From VRUE01 sp963704515 (GTDB lineage Bacteria > Actinomycetota > Thermoleophilia > Solirubrobacterales > 70-9): a stretch of DNA of 64,000 bases. Each line of letters begins with the position of its first letter. Within the stretch, counting starts at the first letter, position 1. This document shows positions 1-8,300 of this stretch, piece by piece. Location of the stretch: the NCBI GenBank assembly GCA_963704515.1, contig OY969913.1:558001-622000 (forward strand). Direction: 5' to 3'. Position numbers and translations under genes: made by a program. Under the pieces are notes generated by a model that saw only the letters and a program-made list of their open reading frames with translations, did not search any database and was not told where the DNA came from.

Positions 1-324
1 GACGCCGCTCACCGAGGCTTCGCTCGCGTCGAGCCCACCCAGGATCAGCGGCCCGCCGCTCAGTCCGACCGCCGACTCGGCCGCAACCGGTGCCGGCAGC
101 GGCCGCGCCGCGCGGGCGACGAGAACCGTTCGCGAGACCGCCGCGGCGGGATCGGCGGCGCTGCCGCCGCCCGATCCCGACCCGCCGGTCTTCAGCGCGA
201 GAACCGCCACGGCAACGATGCCGAGGCCGGCGATCAGCGGCAGCAGGCGCCTCCGCCGGTGTGCTCGCGCGCGGGCGGCCCGCCCGCCTGCGCGCCGGGC
301 ACGCTTGGGCCGCCGCTCGTTCAC
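1..324 (-). CDS. Kelch-like membrane-anchored protein, N-terminal part
   Basis: The reverse strand is open from a GTG at 324 to the window edge (108 codons). The product begins with a strongly basic Arg-rich stretch, then one hydrophobic segment (about residues 28-44), a Gly/Ser linker, and a segment containing LPAPVAAESAVGL and GPLILGGLDA. The last part resembles the first blade of kelch/galactose-oxidase-type beta-propellers found outside the membrane. The Arg-rich N-terminus followed by one membrane segment suggests a single-pass protein with the propeller outside. The C-terminus is beyond the window, so the kelch assignment rests on one repeat only. Confidence 0.6.
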   Translation of the reverse strand, partial: MNERRPKRARRAGGRAARARAHRRRRLLPLIAGLGIVAVAVLALKTGGSGSGGGSAADPAAAVSRTVLVARAARPLPAPVAAESAVGLSGGPLILGGLDASEASVSGV

Positions 325-453
325 GCCGGGCAGCTTCGGGGTCGACCGTAAAAGCGCCTTAAGCCGAGTTTGAGAGAACTCTCACCCGGGCCGCCGCCCT
401 GCAACGTTTCTCGCATCGTCATATGGATGAGCCCCGCGGTCGATTACTTGTCC

Positions 454-1356
454 ATGAACCTCGTCAGCGGCAAGCGCGCCGCCCTCGCTCTCGTCCTGTC
501 CATCGCGGCCTTCGCCACGCTCGCATCCGGCGCGACGGCGGCGCCCCTGGGAGGCGGGGTCCAGCTCGGCTTCCAGCCCGCCAGTCACGACTTCGGCCTG
601 CAGCAGGTCTACTCGACCGCGCAGACCAACTTCCAGCTGCGCAACGAAGGCGAGGTCCAGGCGCCGATCTACTCGCTGGAAACGGCCGGCCCCGACTCCG
701 GCTCGTTCTGGGTAGGCGGCGGCGACTGCTACGGCAAGACCCTGGAACCGGGCGAAAGCTGCTCGCTGCAGGTCAACTTCAACCCCGGCGACATGCGGCC
801 CTACTCCGCCCAGGTGCGGGTCGGCTCCGCGGAAGGCGCAACCTTCACCGCCGCCCTCAGCGGCGAAGGCGGTCGCTCGATCTTCACCCCCGCCACCGAC
901 CCGACCAACTTCGGTTCCGTCGCGGTCGGCGCGCCCCCCATCACCCGCACGATCGACGTCACCAACACCGGCAACATGCCGGGCGGCGTCTTCATCGCGG
1001 TGATCTCCGGCGGCGCGGTCGGCAGCTTCCACCTGCTCGACGAGAACTGCACCAACACGCTGCTCTCGCCGGCCGCCACCTGCAACGCCGTGGTCCGCTT
1101 CCAGCCGATCTCGACCGGCGCCAAGACCGCCCGCTTCAGCCTCTTCGGCGAAAGCGACGGCGGCGCCCAGGCCACGCTCACCGGTATCGGCCTCGAGCCC
1201 GATCCCCCGGTGGCCGACTCCCCCCAGGCCGCGGTCGTCACCCAGGCCAAGGCCCCCCGGAAGCGGCGCGTCCGCCGCAACCCCCGCCGCCATCGCACGC
1301 TGAAGCGAGGCCGCCGGCACCGCGCCGGCCTCGCCCCCCGGCGCGCGATCCGCTAG
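454..1356 (+). CDS. Secreted choice-of-anchor D (ASH-like) domain protein
   Basis: The protein has a signal peptide (KRAALALVLSIAAFATLASGATAA) and two tandem Ig-like domains. Each contains the PxxxDFG/TNFGSVAVG and 'CxxTLEPGESCSLQVNFNP' / 'CTNTLLSPAATCNAVVRFQP' patterns typical of choice-of-anchor D/ASPM-SPD2-Hydin-like domains. Two Cys per domain may form disulfides. The C-terminal 40 residues are Arg/Lys-rich. The ATG at 454 is preferred because the signal peptide follows it; an upstream ATG at 370 would add an unlikely 28-residue leader. The role is probably as an extracytoplasmic structural or adhesive protein; no enzyme signature is visible. Confidence 0.75.
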   Translation: MNLVSGKRAALALVLSIAAFATLASGATAAPLGGGVQLGFQPASHDFGLQQVYSTAQTNFQLRNEGEVQAPIYSLETAGPDSGSFWVGGGDCYGKTLEPGESCSLQVNFNPGDMRPYSAQVRVGSAEGATFTAALSGEGGRSIFTPATDPTNFGSVAVGAPPITRTIDVTNTGNMPGGVFIAVISGGAVGSFHLLDENCTNTLLSPAATCNAVVRFQPISTGAKTARFSLFGESDGGAQATLTGIGLEPDPPVADSPQAAVVTQAKAPRKRRVRRNPRRHRTLKRGRRHRAGLAPRRAIR

Positions 1357-2315
1357 CCGCCCTCGACTTCGCGGTAGTGGTCTCGCCAGATTCCCCTGTA
1401 GACGCGCAGGTGGCGGGGCAGCGTCTTCAGCCCGGGGATGAAGGGGATGCAGATGAAGGCGAGGCTGAGGATCGCCATCACGACGAAGATCAGCGCGTCG
1501 GCGTTGGGCGATTCGAGGAACGGTTCGACCTGGTACCAGGCGCTGAACAGCCAGAGCCAGACCTGGCCCGGGTAGCTGCCGGTCTCGTTCATCATCCCCC
1601 ACTGGGTGCCGAGCAGATGCTGTCCTTCGGCCCGTTCCTCGAAGTATTCGCCGCCCGCGAGGAAGAGCAGCGGCTTGGTGTAGTTGGTCTGGTAGAAGCG
1701 GCCTTCGCCGGCCAGCAGCGCGCCGTCGAGGCCACCGCTCTGCGCCAGGGCCAGCTCCGCGCCCATCATCGTCGCCACCGGGCCGTAGCGGCCGGGGGGA
1801 ACGAGAACCGCCTCGCCGCCCGGGTAGCGCGCCCCTTCGAGGCCGGCTTCGTAGGCCGCGATCCAGGCTTCCTGGAGGCGCGGCGGGGCCGCTTCGTAGA
1901 TCCGGATCGCGCGCTGCAGGCGCGGGCTGCCCGGTAGCGCGCGCAGCGGTTCGAGCACGAAGTCGCGCGCGGTGTCGATCGGGATGCGCACCCCGGCGGC
2001 GCTCTGCAGGTCAAGCGGTCCGATCTTCTGCGTCGCTTCCGGCGCGTGGTTGTAGGGCGGGCCGTATTCGGCCAACTCGCTGGTTCCGGCGAGCTCGCTG
2101 AGCGAGGTGGCGACGAAGTCGCTGGGCGCCGCCCGCGACCAGCTCTGGATCGTCGTCGGCGGGTCGTCGGGCGAGGAGAAGAGGATCGTCAGCACCAGCG
2201 CCAGCAGCGCGACGACGCCGAGCGCGACCGCGAGCTCCTTGATCAGGTCGTAGCGGACGAAGGGCCCGGGCCAGGGCCGGCCGGGATCGGGCGCGGCCGG
2301 AGCGACCTCGCTCAC
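1353..2315 (-). CDS. Cytochrome b C-terminal subunit (split cyt b / petD-like)
   Basis: This 320-residue protein starts at a GTG that overlaps the stop of the upstream cytochrome b N-terminal gene (GTGA). It has one N-terminal helix (VALGVVALLALVLTILF), then a long extramembrane region. Two further hydrophobic helices (around PGQVWLWLFSAWYQV and ALIFVVMAILSLAFICIPFIPGL) and a basic tail follow. Position and topology fit the second half of a split cytochrome b of a quinol-oxidising bc complex. The long soluble insert (about residues 50-230) is unlike classical subunit IV. It overlaps the 3' end of the convergent anchor-D gene by 4 bp. Confidence 0.7.
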   Translation of the reverse strand: MSEVAPAAPDPGRPWPGPFVRYDLIKELAVALGVVALLALVLTILFSSPDDPPTTIQSWSRAAPSDFVATSLSELAGTSELAEYGPPYNHAPEATQKIGPLDLQSAAGVRIPIDTARDFVLEPLRALPGSPRLQRAIRIYEAAPPRLQEAWIAAYEAGLEGARYPGGEAVLVPPGRYGPVATMMGAELALAQSGGLDGALLAGEGRFYQTNYTKPLLFLAGGEYFEERAEGQHLLGTQWGMMNETGSYPGQVWLWLFSAWYQVEPFLESPNADALIFVVMAILSLAFICIPFIPGLKTLPRHLRVYRGIWRDHYREVEGG

Positions 2316-2947
2316 GGGGTTCCCTCGCTCGGCTGCGCGGCGGAGGGCGGAGCCTCGGCAGCCTTGGCCGGGTAGGGCGGGACCACCCCGTGGCGGCGCA
2401 CCAGGAGCACGTGCCAGACGACCAGCGCCACCACCGCCAGCGGCAGCAGGATCACGTGGAAGGTGTACATCTGGCCGAAGTTGGCGGCGTTGAAGAAGGC
2501 GCCGATGCCGACCGAGTTGAGGCCGTCCTTGCCCTCGCTGGCGATCCACTGCGAGTCGAAGTTCTGCTGGGAGAGGTAGCCGGTGAAGGCGGCGCCGATC
2601 GCGACCAGGAAGGTGACCGCCCCGGTCACCCAGGTGCGCCCGCGCCCGCCGCGCCAGGCGCCCATGAAGAACTTGCCCCAGAGGTGGACGACCATCGCGA
2701 AGAAGAAGATCTCCACGCCCCAGAGGTGGATGCCGTTGAAGAAGCGGCCGAGGCTCGCGGTGTGCCACCAGCTCGGCCCGCCGAGGCCGAGGATCATCCC
2801 CGAGACGACGACCACGACCAGCGCCGCGATCGTGGCGACGCCGAAGACGTAGATCCAGGAGGAGACGTAGGAGGGCTGGCGGTCGGGCAGCAGCTTCTCC
2901 GGCGGCAGCGAGCTGACCGCCCGCTCGCGCACCCAGGTCGTCCACAT
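2312..2947 (-). CDS. Cytochrome b N-terminal subunit (haem-binding)
   Basis: The gene encodes the four-helix haem-binding half of cytochrome b. Helix pairs carry the expected His ligands: FNGIHLWGVEIFFFAMVVHLWG and, later, TFHVILLPLAVVALVVWHVLL. The GxxxGxxWR-like MGAWRGGRGR loop and GYLSQQNFDSQW follow the family pattern. The ATG at 2947 is preferred because GAGGAG lies 6-7 nt upstream; an in-frame GTG at 2968 overlapping the previous stop is the alternative. It would oxidise quinol in the membrane and pass electrons to a high-potential chain. No Rieske or cytochrome c gene is in the window, so the complex partners must be encoded elsewhere. Confidence 0.85.
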   Translation of the reverse strand: MWTTWVRERAVSSLPPEKLLPDRQPSYVSSWIYVFGVATIAALVVVVVSGMILGLGGPSWWHTASLGRFFNGIHLWGVEIFFFAMVVHLWGKFFMGAWRGGRGRTWVTGAVTFLVAIGAAFTGYLSQQNFDSQWIASEGKDGLNSVGIGAFFNAANFGQMYTFHVILLPLAVVALVVWHVLLVRRHGVVPPYPAKAAEAPPSAAQPSEGTP

Positions 2948-2964
2948 CTGTCGCTCCTCGGGAC

Positions 2965-3135
2965 TCACCTGCTGCGCTCCCGACGCGGGAACGGGATCAG
3001 GATCGCGGCGACGAAGACGGCGATCATCAGCAGGATCACGACCACGTTGGGCACGGACATCTGGAAGAAGTGCCAGTGCACGTACTGCGGCGGGCCGCTG
3101 AGGTCGAACAGTGCAGCTAGAACCACGACGGGCAC
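2965..3135 (-). CDS. Small single-pass membrane subunit of the cytochrome b operon
   Basis: This 56-residue protein has a GTG start at 3135 preceded by AGGAG about 9 nt upstream. The N-terminal part contains PPQYVHWHFFQMSVPN, followed by one transmembrane helix (VVVILLMIAVFVAAILIPF) and a basic tail RRERSR. Its stop overlaps the alternative GTG start of the cytochrome b gene, and the three genes read as one operon. The conserved-looking His-rich WHFF motif just before the helix and its position suggest a small accessory subunit of the bc complex. Its function is otherwise unknown. Confidence 0.65.
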   Translation of the reverse strand: MPVVVLAALFDLSGPPQYVHWHFFQMSVPNVVVILLMIAVFVAAILIPFPRRERSR

Positions 3136-3253
3136 CTCGCTTTCTCCTCGCCTCTACCGGTTGCCCGGCAACAAGCTATGGCCCGAACGCACCCAGTGCA
3201 ATCGGTAGAAACCCACATAAGTGGTTCCTCACCATTTGGGTCTGGAGGGGCCC

Positions 3254-4120
3254 TTACAGGGCGAAGACCAGGGTGCAGAAGACGCCCATCGCGATGCAGT
3301 AGATCCCGAAGGGCGTCAGCCGGTTGGTCTCGAAGAACTTGAGCAGGAACTTGACCGCCAGGTAGGTGGTGAGCGCCGCGGCGAGGGCGCCGACCAGGGC
3401 CTGGCCGCGGACGCCGTCGCCGGCGGCGCCGAGCAGGTCGGGGATCTTCAGCACGCCGGCGGCGGCGATGATCGGCGTCGCCAGCAGGAAGGCGTAGCGG
3501 GCGGCGTCCTCGTTGGAGAGGCCGGTGAGCAGGCCGCCGCCCATCGTGATCCCCGAGCGCGAGATGCCCGGGATCAGCGCCGCCGCCTGGGCGGAGCCGA
3601 TCGCCAGCGCCTGTTTGAAGCTCATCTTCGCGATTCGCGGGTCGGAGTCGCCGAGGTAGTCGCCTTTGCGCGGCGGTCTTCGCCGGTAGCGCTCGAAGAA
3701 GAGCAACAGGAAGCCGTTGACGATCAGGAAGGCCGCCGCCGACTGGGCCGAGGCGAACAGTTCGCGCAGCGGGTGCTCGAAGATCAGCCCGAGCAGCCCG
3801 GCCGGAATCGTGCCGACGACGATCACCCAGGCCAGCCGCGCGTCGTCGTCGTCCGCCGCGATCGCCCGGTCGCGCAGCGAGCGTCCCAGGCCGCGGAAGA
3901 TCCGCTTCCAGTCGTCGAGGAAGAGGAGGAAGAGGACGACCGCCGTGGCGCAGTGGGTGGCGACCAGGAAGGCGAGGAAGTATTCGTCGTCCTGGTGGAT
4001 GTTCCAGCCGAAGAGCTGCGGCGCGATCACTCCGTGGCCGAGGCTGGAGATCGGAAACGGCTCGGCGATCCCCTGCACGAGGCCGAGGACGAGCGCCTGC
4101 AGGTAGGAGATCGGTTCCAT
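3254..4120 (-). CDS. uppP: Undecaprenyl-diphosphatase UppP
   Basis: The polytopic membrane protein has 288 residues, the usual UppP length. It carries both family signatures: the N-terminal GIAEPFPISSLGHG motif (E-x2-P-x-S-S-x-G-H) and the PGISRSGITMGGGL motif with the catalytic Arg. It removes a phosphate from undecaprenyl pyrophosphate, recycling the lipid carrier for peptidoglycan and other wall polymers, and is a known cause of bacitracin tolerance. It is a single gene downstream of, and facing the same way as, the cytochrome b operon, with a gap of about 120 nt. Confidence 0.95.
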   Translation of the reverse strand: MEPISYLQALVLGLVQGIAEPFPISSLGHGVIAPQLFGWNIHQDDEYFLAFLVATHCATAVVLFLLFLDDWKRIFRGLGRSLRDRAIAADDDDARLAWVIVVGTIPAGLLGLIFEHPLRELFASAQSAAAFLIVNGFLLLFFERYRRRPPRKGDYLGDSDPRIAKMSFKQALAIGSAQAAALIPGISRSGITMGGGLLTGLSNEDAARYAFLLATPIIAAAGVLKIPDLLGAAGDGVRGQALVGALAAALTTYLAVKFLLKFFETNRLTPFGIYCIAMGVFCTLVFAL

Positions 4121-4143
4121 GCGCGCCGCAGCCTATTGGGAGG

Positions 4144-4576
4144 AACCTAAAGAGGCGGTGAGAATGCCAGCTGGCGAACGGATCTGCTGGCGTCCCGCAG
4201 CACCGGCCTGCTGACCCGTCTGCTCGGCGGCGCAGCGCTGCCCGGCAGCTCGTTCGGAGCGGCGCTGGAGAACTTCGTGCTCATGGAGATCGTCAAGCAG
4301 GCGGGCGTGAGCGAGTCGCGGCCGGCCGTTCTGCACTACCGCACGGTCGACGGGCTGGAGGTGGACGCGGTCATCGAGCGGCCCGGGGCGCCGCTCTGCG
4401 CGGTCGAGGTGAAGGCCGCCGCAACCCTCACGTCTCGCGACACCCGCGGCCTTCGCGGCATGGAGAAATCGCTCGGTGACGAGTTCGGGCAGGGCGTGGT
4501 GCTGCACATGGGGCGCGAGGCAGTGCGGCTCTCATCCAAGATCTGGGCTCTGCCGCTGCCGGCGCTCTGGGCATAG
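4144..4576 (+). pseudogene. Remnant of DUF4143-type ATPase, C-terminal domain only
   Basis: An open frame with no plausible start codon encodes a C-terminal domain (ALENFVLMEIVKQAG ... LHYRTVDGLEVDAVIE ... AVEVKAAATL). This is characteristic of the DUF4143 domain of AAA-type ATPases that act on their own or with partner proteins. The E..D..I....G and EVK residues resemble a PD-(D/E)XK nuclease-like core. The P-loop half is missing; the preceding sequence is the 5' flank of uppP. It is therefore read as a truncated, probably non-functional gene. The first internal ATG is at 4277. Confidence 0.65.
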
Positions 4577-4587
4577 GATCGCCGGTC

Positions 4588-5028
4588 ATGAAGCCCGTCA
4601 CCGTCTCGACCGTCGTGGCCCGGCCGGCGCGGGAGGTCTACGAGTTCCTGATCGTGCTCGCCAACCACGAGTCGTTCCTCGATCACTTCCTGGTCAAGTG
4701 GAAGTTCTCCGGGCCGCCCCGTGGGGTGGGCGCCAAGGGCGTGGCGAAGGCCGACGCGCCGGGCTCGCAGGACTGGACCGAGTTCGAGATCGTCGAGGCT
4801 AAGGCGCCGTCGCTGATCGTCGAGGAAGGGGTCGGGGCCGGCGGCAAGCGGCACACTCGCGGCACCTACCGGCTGGAGGAGCGCGGAGAGGGCGAGACCG
4901 AGGTCAGCTTCGACCTCGAGTGGCTCGAGGCCTCGCGGGCCGAACGGCTCTGCCCGCCGCTGATGCGCGCCTTTGTGCGCCGCCCCAACCAGAAGGCTAT
5001 GCGCCGCCTCGCCAAGCAGCTCAGCTGA
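4588..5028 (+). CDS. SRPBCC-family (START-like) protein
   Basis: This 146-residue protein starts with KPVTVSTVVARPAREVYEFLIVLANHESFLDHFL. That opening, beta strand then P-A-x-x-V-(Y/W)-x-(F/L) helix, is typical of polyketide-cyclase/SRPBCC hydrophobic-ligand-binding folds. It is predicted to be cytoplasmic with no catalytic signature. The ATG lies 12 nt after the decayed ATPase stop. The ligand is unknown. Confidence 0.75.
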   Translation: MKPVTVSTVVARPAREVYEFLIVLANHESFLDHFLVKWKFSGPPRGVGAKGVAKADAPGSQDWTEFEIVEAKAPSLIVEEGVGAGGKRHTRGTYRLEERGEGETEVSFDLEWLEASRAERLCPPLMRAFVRRPNQKAMRRLAKQLS

Positions 5029-5035
5029 GCCGCCG

Positions 5036-5653
5036 CTAGGCGGGCACGCGCTGCTCGTGGCCGAAGAGCTGCGCGGAGGGGATGCCGATCAGCTCGCCGC
5101 GGAAGCGCTTCTGCCGCCCGTAGACGACCCATGTGGTGTCGATTTCGCCGATGTCGAGATCGAGGCGCAGCTCCTCGGAGTGTTCGCCGACGTGCTCCAT
5201 GTGAGTCAGCCCGGAGTCGTACTCGCCGCGCAGCAGCCCCTCGGCGACGACCGGCTTGGAGACCACGTCGATCACCTCCTCCCACTGCGAGAGGTCGACG
5301 TAGCCCTTGGTGGCGGGGACGATCCCGATCGAGCGCGGCCGCTCGACCTCGCGGCGGCTGAGCAGGACCAGGTGCTTGGTCGGGTAGATGAAGGTGTCGA
5401 CGACGAAGACCTCGGTCCAGTACTTCTCGGTGATCTCGTGCACCTTCGGGTGGGCGCTGCACTGGACGAGGAAGGTGTTCGGGTTCTCGCGAACCCGGTC
5501 GAGGCCGGCGAAGAAGTCGGTGGTCAGCTCCAGCTCGTAGTCCTCGACGCCCTGGAAGGCCATGTAGCGCTTCACCGCGCGCTCGTGGCAGGTCCCCTCG
5601 GGTCCGAGCGTGATCACCGTCGGCCCGCCGCGCGCCTCGCCGTCGTCGGTCAT
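5036..5653 (-). CDS. Prephenate dehydratase-like protein (BacA/prephenate decarboxylase-like)
   Basis: The product starts near residue 12 with VITLGPEGTCHERAVKRYM, matching the TLGPEGT(F/S/C) motif of the periplasmic-binding-like prephenate dehydratase fold. It is only 205 residues and lacks the ACT regulatory domain of PheA. Short single-domain members include prephenate decarboxylases of the bacilysin BacA type and uncharacterised relatives. It converges with the SRPBCC gene with a 7-nt gap. The specific reaction cannot be decided from sequence alone. Confidence 0.55.
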   Translation of the reverse strand: MTDDGEARGGPTVITLGPEGTCHERAVKRYMAFQGVEDYELELTTDFFAGLDRVRENPNTFLVQCSAHPKVHEITEKYWTEVFVVDTFIYPTKHLVLLSRREVERPRSIGIVPATKGYVDLSQWEEVIDVVSKPVVAEGLLRGEYDSGLTHMEHVGEHSEELRLDLDIGEIDTTWVVYGRQKRFRGELIGIPSAQLFGHEQRVPA

Positions 5654-5711
5654 GCGTCCAGCGTAGCGACTGAAAAGGAAAGCTCAAGCAGTGGGTAGGC
5701 GGTACATTGCC

Positions 5712-6725
5712 ATGCAGATGAGCCGAGTCCGCAGAGCGATGACCGCATTCGCCGCCACCGGAGCGCTGGCGGTCGCCCTCGCCGGGCCCGCCGCGCCGCT
5801 CGCCCAGGCCTCGTCCTGCACCAAGGCGACGAACATCGAGGCGATCGTCGACGACTCCGGCTCGATGGCGATCACCGACGGCAACCGGCTGCGGGTGCAG
5901 GCGATGAGCCTGCTGATCGACACGCTCGGCCCCTCGACCCAACTCGGCGCGGTCGAGTTCGGCTCGGGGATCCCGGAATACATCCCCGGCGCCGACACGG
6001 TCTTCCCGCCCGAGCCGGTCGGCGCCAACGCGAGCGCGATGCGCGCCGCGCTGGACCAGAAGATCAAAGCCGACAACGGCGCCACCGACTACAACGCCGC
6101 CTTCTCCCAGTCCGACGCCGACAACCCGAGCGCCGACGCGCGGATCTTCCTCACCGACGGCGGCCACGACATCGGCACCTACAACGAAGGGCACCTCGTC
6201 CACAACGTGCCGACCTACGTGATCGGCTTCGGCGGCATCGTCCTGCCCGAAGACCAGGCGCGGCTGAAAAAGATCGCCGCCGACACCGGCGGCAGCTACT
6301 ACCCGCTGGAAGACTCGAGCCAGCTGCAGTCGGTGATGAACAGCATCGAGGCGGCGCTCACCTGCCAGACGCCGCCGGTCCAGTTCACCGACCTGCTCAA
6401 AGCGGGACAGAGCAAGCCGCACGGCGTGGCGATCGGCGCGAAGACGAAGGCGATCCAGATCACCCTCACCTGGGTCAACCCGCTCGACCGCTTCAAGATC
6501 TCGGGCCTGCGGCTGACCGGCCGCAAACACCTCCTGCTGGCGGTCGCCTCGCGCAAGCCGCGCAAGCTGAAGGTGACGCGCAAAGTGAGCAGCACCTTCA
6601 CCGTGCTCACCGTCTCCGGTCTCAGCAAAGGCCGCCTGCGCTTCTCGGTCAAGGCGGCCAAGGTCGGCTCGGGCGCGCCGAAGGCGACCCTGACCACCCA
6701 GGTCAGCCAGAGCTCGCACCGCTAG
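5712..6725 (+). CDS. Secreted von Willebrand factor A domain protein
   Basis: A signal peptide (VRRAMTAFAATGALAVALAGPAAPLAQA) precedes a vWA domain whose MIDAS motif is DDSGSMA (DxSxS), with the later Asp in FLTDGGHD. The domain ends near residue 210 and is followed by a beta-rich, basic C-terminal region. ATGs at 5712 and 5718 both lie just before the signal peptide; an upstream ATG at 5691 is less likely. It is presumably an extracellular metal-dependent protein-binding module. It stands alone. Confidence 0.8.
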   Translation: MQMSRVRRAMTAFAATGALAVALAGPAAPLAQASSCTKATNIEAIVDDSGSMAITDGNRLRVQAMSLLIDTLGPSTQLGAVEFGSGIPEYIPGADTVFPPEPVGANASAMRAALDQKIKADNGATDYNAAFSQSDADNPSADARIFLTDGGHDIGTYNEGHLVHNVPTYVIGFGGIVLPEDQARLKKIAADTGGSYYPLEDSSQLQSVMNSIEAALTCQTPPVQFTDLLKAGQSKPHGVAIGAKTKAIQITLTWVNPLDRFKISGLRLTGRKHLLLAVASRKPRKLKVTRKVSSTFTVLTVSGLSKGRLRFSVKAAKVGSGAPKATLTTQVSQSSHR

Positions 6726-6785
6726 CCCCGAGGCGAAGTTCCGAAACAGGACTCGGCGCGATCCCAAGGGGGACTCCTCGATAGG

Positions 6786-7145
6786 GTGGGACGCTCGGTG
6801 ATCGAGCTCTCCAACGCGATGGTGGCCCTGCACCGCGAGTGCTTCGGTCGCGGGCCGGGCGCGGCGAGGAGCTTTGTGAACGAGGACATGGCGGTCTGCG
6901 TCCTCACCGACATCTACACGCCGGTCGAGCAGGCCCTGATCGCCGCCGGCCAGGCCGAGCACGTGCGGCGCACCCGCGGCCTCTACCGCGACGTGGTCGA
7001 GAGCGAACACAGGCTGCGGGCCGAGCAGATCCTCGAGAGGCCGGTCACCGCCTTCCTCAGCGTCGTCAACGTCGACCCCGACGTGGCGATCGAGGTCTTC
7101 CTGCTCGGCGAGAGAAGCGCTAGCCAGAGCCGCCCGGCTCGGTGA
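6786..7145 (+). CDS. DUF2294-family protein (first copy)
   Basis: This 119-residue protein starts at GTG, with an alternative GTG at 6798. It contains the family pattern 'ALHRECFGRGPGAARSF' and 'DMAVCVLTDIYTPVEQALI', then a C-terminal part ending EVFLLGE. DUF2294 proteins are small and of unknown biochemical role. Its 3' end overlaps by 26 bp the 3' end of a convergent paralogue with the same motif order. Confidence 0.7.
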   Translation: MGRSVIELSNAMVALHRECFGRGPGAARSFVNEDMAVCVLTDIYTPVEQALIAAGQAEHVRRTRGLYRDVVESEHRLRAEQILERPVTAFLSVVNVDPDVAIEVFLLGERSASQSRPAR

Positions 7146-7500
7146 AGATGAAGAACTCGAGCGCCAGGCTGGCCTCGACGTCGACCTGGCTGAGGTAGAC
7201 GCGGACGGTGCGGCCGGTGATCCGCTCGACCGTGTCGATGAACTCCTGCCTGACCGTTTCCTGGAGCCGCTTGCGGGTGTCGCGGACGTGCTCGCCCGAA
7301 CCGGCCTCGATCAGCGTCCGCTCGGCGGTGGTGAAGATCTCCTCGAGCACGCAGACGGCGTAGTCGCTGTGCAGGTAGCTGCGCGCCTTGGTCGGCCCGC
7401 GCCCGTAGAGGCGGGCGTGCAGCTTGACGATCTCGCGCGAGAGATCCGCGACGACCGCCCCTCCACGGGCAGGGCTCTCTGGGAGATCGGGACGATCCAA
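7120..7500 (-). CDS. DUF2294-family protein (second copy)
   Basis: It is a paralogue of the convergent neighbour: 'KLHARLYGRGPTKARSYLH', 'DYAVCVLEEIFTTAERTLIEAG' and 'LALEFFIF' line up with that copy. A TTG start at 7500 is chosen because AGGAG lies 7 nt upstream and the coding pattern starts there. Longer upstream frames are Arg/Ser-rich and unlikely. The function is unknown. The two copies probably arose by inverted duplication and then diverged. Confidence 0.65.
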   Translation of the reverse strand: MDRPDLPESPARGGAVVADLSREIVKLHARLYGRGPTKARSYLHSDYAVCVLEEIFTTAERTLIEAGSGEHVRDTRKRLQETVRQEFIDTVERITGRTVRVYLSQVDVEASLALEFFIFTEPGGSG

Positions 7501-7709
7501 GGGACGGCTCCTGTGCTGTGGTTTTCCGGAGCCGTTTGCCCTGGCCTCGCACTGGTGGCGCCCCGCACGAGAGCCGTCTGACCCCCGTGCCTGGCCTCCG
7601 CACCTCGCCGCCAAGACACTCGAACGCGAAGAGCATACCGGCGCCACCGCGTCCTTGCGCTACCAGACATTCATGTTTATTATTCTGCGCTCTCAGGGAG
7701 CGGGAGGGG

Positions 7710-8180
7710 ATGGCCGAGAGCGCAGGGCAACCAGGGGAGTTCGCGAGCGCCTTCGATGCGGCGTTCGCCCGCTTGCAGGTCGCGATCGAGGCCGCTTGCG
7801 CCGCTCAGCCCGAGTGGCCGGACGGGGTCGTCGCCGGGATTCGCGCGGCGCTCGAGTGGGCCGCCGGCGAGCGGAGCGGCGCTCAGCTGCTGACCAACGA
7901 GGCGCTCGCCGGCGGCGCTCCGGGCTTCGCCCGCTATGACCGGATGGTCTCCTACATCGGAGGCCTGCTGCTGCCCGGCCGCGAGCTCGCCGCTCACGGT
8001 GAGCGCCTCCCCGAGGTCACCGAGCGGGCGCTCGCCAGCGGCCTCGCGATGCTGGTCGCCCAGCGCCTCTCCTTCGACCGCGAGTCGGAGCTGCCCGGCC
8101 TCGCCTCCGAGGCCGCCCAGTTCGCCCTCACCCCATACCTCGGGACCGCCGAGGCCCGCCGCGTCGCGGGCCGCGACTGA
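7710..8180 (+). CDS. TetR C-terminal-like protein without HTH
   Basis: This 156-residue, mostly helical protein starts at an ATG preceded by GGGAGGGG. Its body ('AIEAACAAQPEWPDGVVAGIRAALEW') resembles ligand-binding domains of TetR regulators. No helix-turn-helix is encoded before the ATG. It may be a stand-alone ligand-binding protein or a regulator that lost its DNA-binding half. There is no clear partner. Confidence 0.5.
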   Translation: MAESAGQPGEFASAFDAAFARLQVAIEAACAAQPEWPDGVVAGIRAALEWAAGERSGAQLLTNEALAGGAPGFARYDRMVSYIGGLLLPGRELAAHGERLPEVTERALASGLAMLVAQRLSFDRESELPGLASEAAQFALTPYLGTAEARRVAGRD

Positions 8181-8300
8181 GCAGACCGCCTCCGATCACC
8201 GCTCTTTCACGGCGGATTCACCTCCTGGCAACTCCCGTCCAGGGAGCGGCTCGCAGAGTTGCGGCCGAGCATCCAGTCCCGATAATCAAGCAGGAGGAGC

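Noticed and set aside
382..1602. A 406-codon open frame opposite the anchor-D gene
   Set aside because: It is Arg/Gly/Asp low-complexity, has no family similarity, and mirrors the codon pattern of the real gene on the other strand; a product of high GC.
4866..7010. A 714-codon minus-strand frame covering several genes
   Set aside because: It crosses the prephenate-like, vWA and DUF2294 genes, which have clear family signatures in their own frames.
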